Shown here piece after piece: positions 14,696 to 19,269 of a stretch of DNA of 21,328 nt; the first letter of the stretch is position 1, and each line of letters opens with the position of its first letter. Both the position numbers and the translations under genes were made by a program. Under the pieces are notes generated by a model. It saw only the letters and a list, made by a program, of their open reading frames with translations, was not told the DNA's origin and made no database searches. This stretch comes from JBKPIY01 sp046730475 (GTDB lineage Bacteria > Actinomycetota > Thermoleophilia > Solirubrobacterales > 70-9). The stretch is from contig JBKPIY010000015.1 of NCBI GenBank assembly GCA_046730475.1, positions 1 through 21,328 on the forward strand. The letters run 5' to 3'.

Positions 14696-15556
14696 CTAGC
14701 GCTCGCCCTCGAGGGAGCGCAGCAGCTCAGGCGCCAGCTCGCCCGCGTAGAGCCGCTCCGCCCAGCCGGTGAGGCGGACATCCAGCTCGTTGGTGACCTC
14801 GACCACGAGCTCGCCGCCGTCGAGGACGACGGTGATGGGGCTCTCGCCGCCGTCGAGGACGGCGGCCACCGCCGCGCCCGTCGCACCCGTCCCCGAGGAG
14901 AGCGTCTCCCCCACCCCGCGCTCGAAGATCCGGACGCGGAGCCGGGTGCCGACGGCGTCGTCGCCCTCGAGGGGACGGTAGAAGGAGACGTTGGTGCGGT
15001 TCGGGAAGGCGTCCGCCCGCTCGATCTCCGGCCCGATCGCAGCCAGGTCGAGGCGTTCGAGGTCCTCGCCCACCTCGATCGCGCACTGCGGGTTCCCGAT
15101 CGCGACGTGCCGGAACCGCCACCTCCGCCCGCCGGCCTCGATCTCGCCGCGCCCGTCGGCCGGGCCGCCGGGGTAGTCGGCCGAGGCGGTGGCGGCGCGA
15201 CCCATCGCCAGCGTGCACTCACGCTCGGAGACGATCTCCGGCGTGATCGGCCCGGCCTTCGTCAGGATCGCGAAGCGATCCTCGTCCGTCCAGCCCGACC
15301 GTCGCAGGTAGAGGACGGCCTCGCGCGCACCGTTCCCCGACAGCTCCGCCTCCGAGCCGTCCGGGTTGAAGATCCGCAGCTCGGCGACGTAGGCGGGATC
15401 CGCGACCGGCACGAGCAGCAACACCCCGTCGGAACCGACGCCGAAATGCGGGTCGCACAGCCGCTTCACCCGCCCCTCGGTCAGCTCCCAGGGCAGGGCC
15501 GCCGCCTCGATGATCAGGTAGTCGTTGCCCAGCGCCTGCCACTTCTCGAACTTCAC
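14696..15556 (-). CDS. dapF: Diaminopimelate epimerase homologue with both catalytic Cys replaced by Ser
   Basis: By fold and motifs this is DapF, which converts LL- to meso-diaminopimelate, 286 residues, GTG start with GGGGAG 8 nt upstream. Conserved blocks are KWQALGNDYL (Asn11), HFGVGSDGVLL, FNPDGSEAE, PNRTNVSFYRP and IFERGVGET (Glu212). The catalytic pair is altered. The first site reads ELSGNGARE, with Ser73 (TCG) where DapF has Cys in CGNG. The second reads GETLSSGTGATGA, with Ser221 (TCG) in place of Cys in ACGTGA. The block usually GNPH reads GNPQC, losing the active-site His. In characterised DapF the thiols do the proton transfer. So this may be a changed or inactive epimerase, or a lineage-specific variant. 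The gene frame is intact. Confidence 0.9.
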   Translation of the reverse strand: MKFEKWQALGNDYLIIEAAALPWELTEGRVKRLCDPHFGVGSDGVLLLVPVADPAYVAELRIFNPDGSEAELSGNGAREAVLYLRRSGWTDEDRFAILTKAGPITPEIVSERECTLAMGRAATASADYPGGPADGRGEIEAGGRRWRFRHVAIGNPQCAIEVGEDLERLDLAAIGPEIERADAFPNRTNVSFYRPLEGDDAVGTRLRVRIFERGVGETLSSGTGATGAAVAAVLDGGESPITVVLDGGELVVEVTNELDVRLTGWAERLYAGELAPELLRSLEGER

Positions 15557-15572
15557 CTGAGCGCTCCCCGCG

Positions 15573-16454
15573 TCACAGCTTCGAGACTATTTCCGCCGCG
15601 ACCTCGCCGTCGTTGCGATTCGTGCGATCGATCAGGGTCACCCCTGCCATCCGCCGCATCCAGGTGAGCTGGCGGCGCGCGTAGGCGCGGTGGGCGGCCT
15701 TGACCGAGTCGAGGTCGCCGGAGATGAACTCGTCGAAGCCGAGCGCGGCGCGGGCGGTTCGGGAAGCGCCCGCGCGGGCCGCCCGCCGCGCCTCCTCGCC
15801 GGCCCCCGCGGCGGCCATCGCCTCCACCCGCTGGTCGATCCGCCGGGCAAGCTCCGCGCGATCGACGGTGAGGCCGACGAGCATCCCCGGGCGCCGCAGG
15901 CGCGCGGTCCAGAGCGGCTCGCTACCGCTTGCTGCCTCGATCCCGGCGCGCTCGAGCTCGGTGAGGCGGGCGATGCGCTTGCGATCGGCCGGGCTCACGG
16001 CCGCCGCCAGATCCGGATCGAGCTCGGCGTGGAGCGCCACCGGGCCGCGCTCGGCGACCTCGCGCTCGACCGCCTCCCGGAGCGCCGGCTCCACCGGCGG
16101 GCGCAGGTCGAGCTCCGACAGCGCCGCCCGCAGATACAGCCCGGTGCCGCCGACGACGATCGGTCTCCGTCCCTGCCCGACCAGGCGGTCGATCTCCGCG
16201 TGGGCGAGGTCGGCGTAGCGGCCGGCGCTGAACTCCTCCGCCGGATCGACGAAGGAGAGCAGGCGGTGCTCGAGCCGGGCGCGCTCGTCCTCGCTCGCGG
16301 CCCCGCTCAGGGTCTCGACCCCGCGATAGACCTGGATCGAGTCGCAGTTGACCGCTGCTGGGTTCTCGCCGCGCGCTCGCAAGCGCTCGGCGACCGCGAT
16401 CGCGACCGCGGTCTTGCCGGCCGCGGTCGGACCGAAGATCGCGAGCAGGTTCAC
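15573..16454 (-). CDS. miaA: MiaA, tRNA dimethylallyltransferase
   Basis: MiaA transfers a dimethylallyl group to N6 of A37 in tRNAs that read UNN codons. It is 293 residues from GTG 16454. The P-loop is FGPTAAGKTAVA (7-18), followed by NCDSIQVYRG (substrate Asp), EHRLLSFVDP, FSAGRYADLA and VGGTGLYLRA. The C-terminal end has RAYARRQLTWMRR, typical of the tRNA-binding part. The next step of the same modification is made by MiaB, encoded 36 bp upstream on the same strand. dapF follows after 16 bp. Confidence 0.95.
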   Translation of the reverse strand: MNLLAIFGPTAAGKTAVAIAVAERLRARGENPAAVNCDSIQVYRGVETLSGAASEDERARLEHRLLSFVDPAEEFSAGRYADLAHAEIDRLVGQGRRPIVVGGTGLYLRAALSELDLRPPVEPALREAVEREVAERGPVALHAELDPDLAAAVSPADRKRIARLTELERAGIEAASGSEPLWTARLRRPGMLVGLTVDRAELARRIDQRVEAMAAAGAGEEARRAARAGASRTARAALGFDEFISGDLDSVKAAHRAYARRQLTWMRRMAGVTLIDRTNRNDGEVAAEIVSKL

Positions 16455-16490
16455 GGCCGGTGCGGCGACGCGGGCGAGCGCTCGATCCGC

Positions 16491-17813
16491 TCAAGCGGCG
16501 CGGCTGAGGAGGCGCTCCTCGCCCGCCAGGGTGGTGGAGGTGGCACCGGTGATCTCGACCTGGACCAGCTCGCCGGGGGACGCGGTGCCGTCGAAATTGA
16601 CCGTCTTGTTGTGGCGGATGCGGCCGCGCAGGCGGGTGGGGTCGTTCCGGCTCGGCCCCTCGACCAGGACCTCCATCGTCCGGCCGACGAACCGCTCGGC
16701 GCGCTCGCGGGCGCGGCGCTGGACCAGCCCGACCAGGCGCTCCATCCGCTCCCGCTTCACCCGGTGGGGGACCTGGTCCGCGAGCTCCGCCGCCTCGGTC
16801 CCCCGGCGGGGAGAGAAGATGAAGGTGAAGGCGCCGTCGTAGCCGACCTCGTCGACCACCGTGAGGGTGCGCTCGAAGTCCTCCTCGGTCTCCCCCGGGA
16901 ACCCGACGATGATGTCGGTGGTGAGGGCGCAGTCGGGCACGTGCTCGCGGATCAGCGCCACCCGGTCTAGATAGCGCTCGCGGTTGTAGGTGCGCCGCAT
17001 CCGCTTCAGCACCGGGCTCGACCCCGACTGCAGCGGGAGGTGGATGTGCTCGCAGAGCGCCGGCAGCCCGGCGTGAGCGCGAATCACGTCCTCGCGCATG
17101 TCCTTCGGGTGGGGGCTGGTGTAGCGGATCCGGTCGATCCCCTCGACCGCGTCCACCCTCGCGAGCAGCTCGGCGAAGCTGATCCGACGCTCGCCGAGAT
17201 CGCGCCCGTAGCTGTTCACGTTCTGGCCGAGCAGGGTCACCTCACGGACCCCCTCGGCGGCGAGCCCCTCGACCTCCGCCGCCAGCTCGTCGGGGTCGCG
17301 GCTCACCTCGCGGCCCCGGGTCGAGGGAACGATGCAGTAGGCGCAGGCGCAGTTGCAGCCCTGGGAGATCTGGACCCACCCCTGGAACTCGCGCTCGCGT
17401 TTGGCGGGGAGATGTCCGGAGAGGTCCTCGAACTCGAAGTAGCCCTGGGCGGTGAGCGAGTCCGAGGTGAGGAACTCGGCCAGGCGGTGGATCTGGCCGG
17501 GTCCGAAGGCGACGTCCACGAATGGGAAGCGCTCGAACACCTCGTCCTTGACCGACTGCGCCCAGCAGCCGCCGACCCCGACCACCCGCTCGGGGTCCTC
17601 GCCCTTGAGCCGCTTCGCCTCCCCCAGGTGGGCGATGAAGCGGTTGTCGGCGGACTCGCGGATCGAGCAGGTGTTGAAGAGGATCAGGTCGGCCTCGGAG
17701 CGCTCGGTGGCCTCCTCGTAGCCGAGGGACTCCAGCATCCCGCGCATCCGCTCGGAGTCGTGCTCGTTCATCTGGCACCCGAAGGTGGTGACGTGGAAGC
17801 GCTTCGCGTCCAT
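16491..17813 (-). CDS. miaB: MiaB, tRNA-2-methylthio-N6-dimethylallyladenosine synthase
   Basis: A radical-SAM methylthiotransferase that converts i6A37 to ms2i6A37, 440 residues from ATG 17813. The N-terminal UPF0004 domain has its three cluster cysteines in TFGCQMN (Cys13), NTCSIRE (Cys49) and GGCWAQS (Cys83). The radical-SAM CxxxCxxC is in GCNCACAYCIVP (Cys153, 157, 160), with an extra Cys155 inside it. TLLGQNVNSYGRD, HIHLPLQSGSSPVLKRMRR and DIIVGFPGETEEDF are family blocks. A TRAM RNA-binding domain ends the protein (about 375-438). It is 12 bp after the small HTH gene and ahead of miaA. Confidence 0.96.
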   Translation of the reverse strand: MDAKRFHVTTFGCQMNEHDSERMRGMLESLGYEEATERSEADLILFNTCSIRESADNRFIAHLGEAKRLKGEDPERVVGVGGCWAQSVKDEVFERFPFVDVAFGPGQIHRLAEFLTSDSLTAQGYFEFEDLSGHLPAKREREFQGWVQISQGCNCACAYCIVPSTRGREVSRDPDELAAEVEGLAAEGVREVTLLGQNVNSYGRDLGERRISFAELLARVDAVEGIDRIRYTSPHPKDMREDVIRAHAGLPALCEHIHLPLQSGSSPVLKRMRRTYNRERYLDRVALIREHVPDCALTTDIIVGFPGETEEDFERTLTVVDEVGYDGAFTFIFSPRRGTEAAELADQVPHRVKRERMERLVGLVQRRARERAERFVGRTMEVLVEGPSRNDPTRLRGRIRHNKTVNFDGTASPGELVQVEITGATSTTLAGEERLLSRAA

Positions 17814-17825
17814 CGGTCCCTGAGG

Positions 17826-18140
17826 CTAGCGCGCGGGCTGGGGCGTTCGAGCGGCCGCGCCATCCCCCGGCTCGCGGCCCTCGTTGACGATCTGCTGGAT
17901 GCGGCTGTGGGAGAGCCCCAGCGCCCTCGCGACCTCGCGGTAGCTGGCCCCCGCGGCGACCGCCTCGCGGACGCCCCGGTCCCGCTCCAGCCGGGCTCGC
18001 GCCACCCCCTCGTCGATCCGGCGCATCGCCCGCCTGTACTCGAGGCCCACCCGGACCCGTTCCAGCCACACTCGCGCGCGGACACGCTCGAACTCCTGGT
18101 GGCGTCTGCGGAGCTCTGCGGAAGCCGAATCGGCGATCAT
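17826..18140 (-). CDS. Small helix-turn-helix DNA-binding protein
   Basis: A 104-residue basic protein that I cannot name. Residues 10-55 are rich in Arg, Glu and Leu and probably helical. Residues 57-87 (VREAVAAGASYREVARALG and then LSHSRIQQIVNEG) look like a sigma-70 region 4 or LuxR-like helix-turn-helix. The C-terminal tail is Pro/Ala/Arg-rich. It starts at ATG 18140, only 4 bp from an inverted repeat with AT-rich centre. It ends 12 bp before miaB, so it may be co-transcribed with the tRNA-modification genes. A regulator that controls its own promoter is an inference. Confidence 0.7.
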   Translation of the reverse strand: MIADSASAELRRRHQEFERVRARVWLERVRVGLEYRRAMRRIDEGVARARLERDRGVREAVAAGASYREVARALGLSHSRIQQIVNEGREPGDGAAARTPQPAR

Positions 18141-18144
18141 CCGG

Positions 18145-18160
18145 GGTGCTGTATAGCACC
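18145..18160. promoter_or_regulatory. Inverted repeat over a -10-like box upstream of the HTH gene
   Basis: GGTGCT and AGCACC are perfect 6-bp arms around GTAT. On the minus strand the centre reads CTATACA, and TATACA lies 9 nt before the ATG at 18140. This is the arrangement expected of an operator covering a promoter. The binding protein could be the adjacent HTH product. Confidence 0.45.
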
Positions 18161-18183
18161 GCTCGATCGCGCCTATACGGCGG

Positions 18184-18744
18184 CTACTTCTGAGACCCGG
18201 CGACGGTCAGGGTCCCCTCCATCCCCGCCTGGCGGTGCCCGGGGACGGTGCAGTAGAAGGTGTACTGACCGGGGGCGAGCTGCCTCGTGATCCGGACCGT
18301 GCCGTTGGCGATCGTATGGCTCGCCACCAGCTGAGTGCCGTTCACGTCCTCGAGGGCGATGCTGTGGCTGACCGGTGACGGGTTGTCGTATGAGATCGTC
18401 ACGTTCCCGGCCTTCGCCTGGAGGCCCTTCGGATTGAACTCGGTGGCGCCGCTCGCAGGCGAGGTGACGTCGAGCGTTGTCGCAGGCCCGGCGGAGGGGC
18501 CCTGGGCGGTCCGCGCCTCCTGTGCGGACGCGGCGAGCTCCTCGTTGCGGTTGCTCTCTTCCGTCTGGGCGTTCTTGACCGCGAAGGTCATCGTCGCCCC
18601 CACCAGAAGCGCGAACACGATGAGGATCCCGGCGAGGGCCGGCTTCGGCGGAAAGGAAGGACGGCGCAGGCCGGTGGCCATGATCGCGACGCCAACCAGC
18701 ACCAGGCAGATCGCGAGCACGTAGAAGGCGGTCTGGTCGCTCAC
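18184..18744 (-). CDS. Membrane-anchored cupredoxin (type 1 copper) protein
   Basis: A 186-residue protein from GTG 18744. Two hydrophobic helices (about 6-24 and 38-56) form a hairpin anchor. A linker of about 60 residues rich in Ala, Glu, Ser and Thr follows, then a cupredoxin domain from about 90 to the end. The likely copper ligands are His127 (SHSIALE), Cys165, His170 and Met175 in FYCTVPGHRQAGM, giving the usual C-x4-H-x4-M spacing. This resembles plastocyanin/azurin-like or oxidase-associated cupredoxins. It is presumably exposed outside and carries electrons, but its partner is not in the window. It lies between recX and the HTH gene, with 51-bp and 43-bp gaps. Confidence 0.87.
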   Translation of the reverse strand: MSDQTAFYVLAICLVLVGVAIMATGLRRPSFPPKPALAGILIVFALLVGATMTFAVKNAQTEESNRNEELAASAQEARTAQGPSAGPATTLDVTSPASGATEFNPKGLQAKAGNVTISYDNPSPVSHSIALEDVNGTQLVASHTIANGTVRITRQLAPGQYTFYCTVPGHRQAGMEGTLTVAGSQK

Positions 18745-18752
18745 CGGCGCTG

Positions 18753-18758
18753 ATCCTA
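18753..18758 (-). promoter_or_regulatory. Candidate -10 (TAGGAT) for the cupredoxin gene
   Basis: On the minus strand TAGGAT is followed by CAGCGCCG (8 nt) and the GTG start. A leaderless transcript is suggested. A GC-rich stretch just upstream (CCCGGCCCGGCCCGGG-like, about 18761-18790) separates this gene from recX and may form structure. Confidence 0.45.
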
Positions 18759-18795
18759 CCCCCCGGCCCGGCCCGGGCGGCGGCGGCCGGCTCCC

Positions 18796-19269
18796 TCACG
18801 CCGCCCGCCGCTCGCGCACGCGGACAGCTTCGTAGGCGACCTCGAGCGGGTAGCCCCGCCGGGCGAGCAGCGACAGGGCCCGCGCCCGATCGGCCTCGGT
18901 CCCCACCGGCGCCGCCCGGCGATCGAGGAGCTCGGTCGCCCTCAGCACCTGGTCGGGCTCGCCCTCCGCGGCCACCGCCGCCTCGATCTGGGCCTGATCG
19001 AGGCCGCGCTGTGCGAGCGCCCCCCTGATTCGCTCCGATCCCCAGCCGGCGAGGGCGCGCTTGTCCTCGGCGTATCGGCGGGCGAAGCGCTGGTCGTCGA
19101 TCGCCCCGTCGGCGGTCAGCCGGCCGATCGCCTCGGCGAGCTCCTCCTCCCCCACCCCCCGCTCGCGCAGCCATCCCTCGAGCTCGGCCCGGGTGCGCTC
19201 CTTCCGGGCGAGGGCCTCGAGCGCGAGCTCGAAGGCGCCCTCGCGCCTCTGTCGGGCCTCGTCAGGCAG
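18796..19269 (-). CDS. recX: RecX, regulator of RecA; probable CTG start
   Basis: RecX binds and modulates RecA filaments. From GTG 19155 only 119 residues would be made, lacking the first helical repeat. In the same frame, the codons from CTG 19269 read LPDEARQRREGAFELALEAL, then ARKERTRAELEGWLRERG, which is that first RecX repeat. No ATG, GTG or TTG occurs between. The CTG form is 157 residues, a normal RecX length, and overlaps the recA stop by 8 bp (CTGCCTGA). Later family blocks are IDDQRFARRYAEDKRAL, GSERIRGALAQRGL and LLARRGYPLEVAYEAVR. Coupled translation with recA is likely. A +1 shift from the end of recA is a less likely alternative. Confidence 0.88.
   Translation of the reverse strand: MPDEARQRREGAFELALEALARKERTRAELEGWLRERGVGEEELAEAIGRLTADGAIDDQRFARRYAEDKRALAGWGSERIRGALAQRGLDQAQIEAAVAAEGEPDQVLRATELLDRRAAPVGTEADRARALSLLARRGYPLEVAYEAVRVRERRAA

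Noticed and set aside
13447..15222. A 591-residue open frame joining an Arg/Ser-rich N-terminal part to the aminotransferase
   Set aside because: The first 200 or so residues are a frame shadow of dapF; the aminotransferase fold begins at ATG 14616.
15690..16970. A 426-residue plus-strand open frame opposite miaA and miaB
   Set aside because: High GC makes long antisense frames common; both minus-strand genes carry complete family motifs.
17040..18290. A 416-residue plus-strand open frame opposite miaB and its neighbours
   Set aside because: It is antisense to well-supported genes, has shadow-like composition (Leu/Gly/Asp/Val/His) and no motif.
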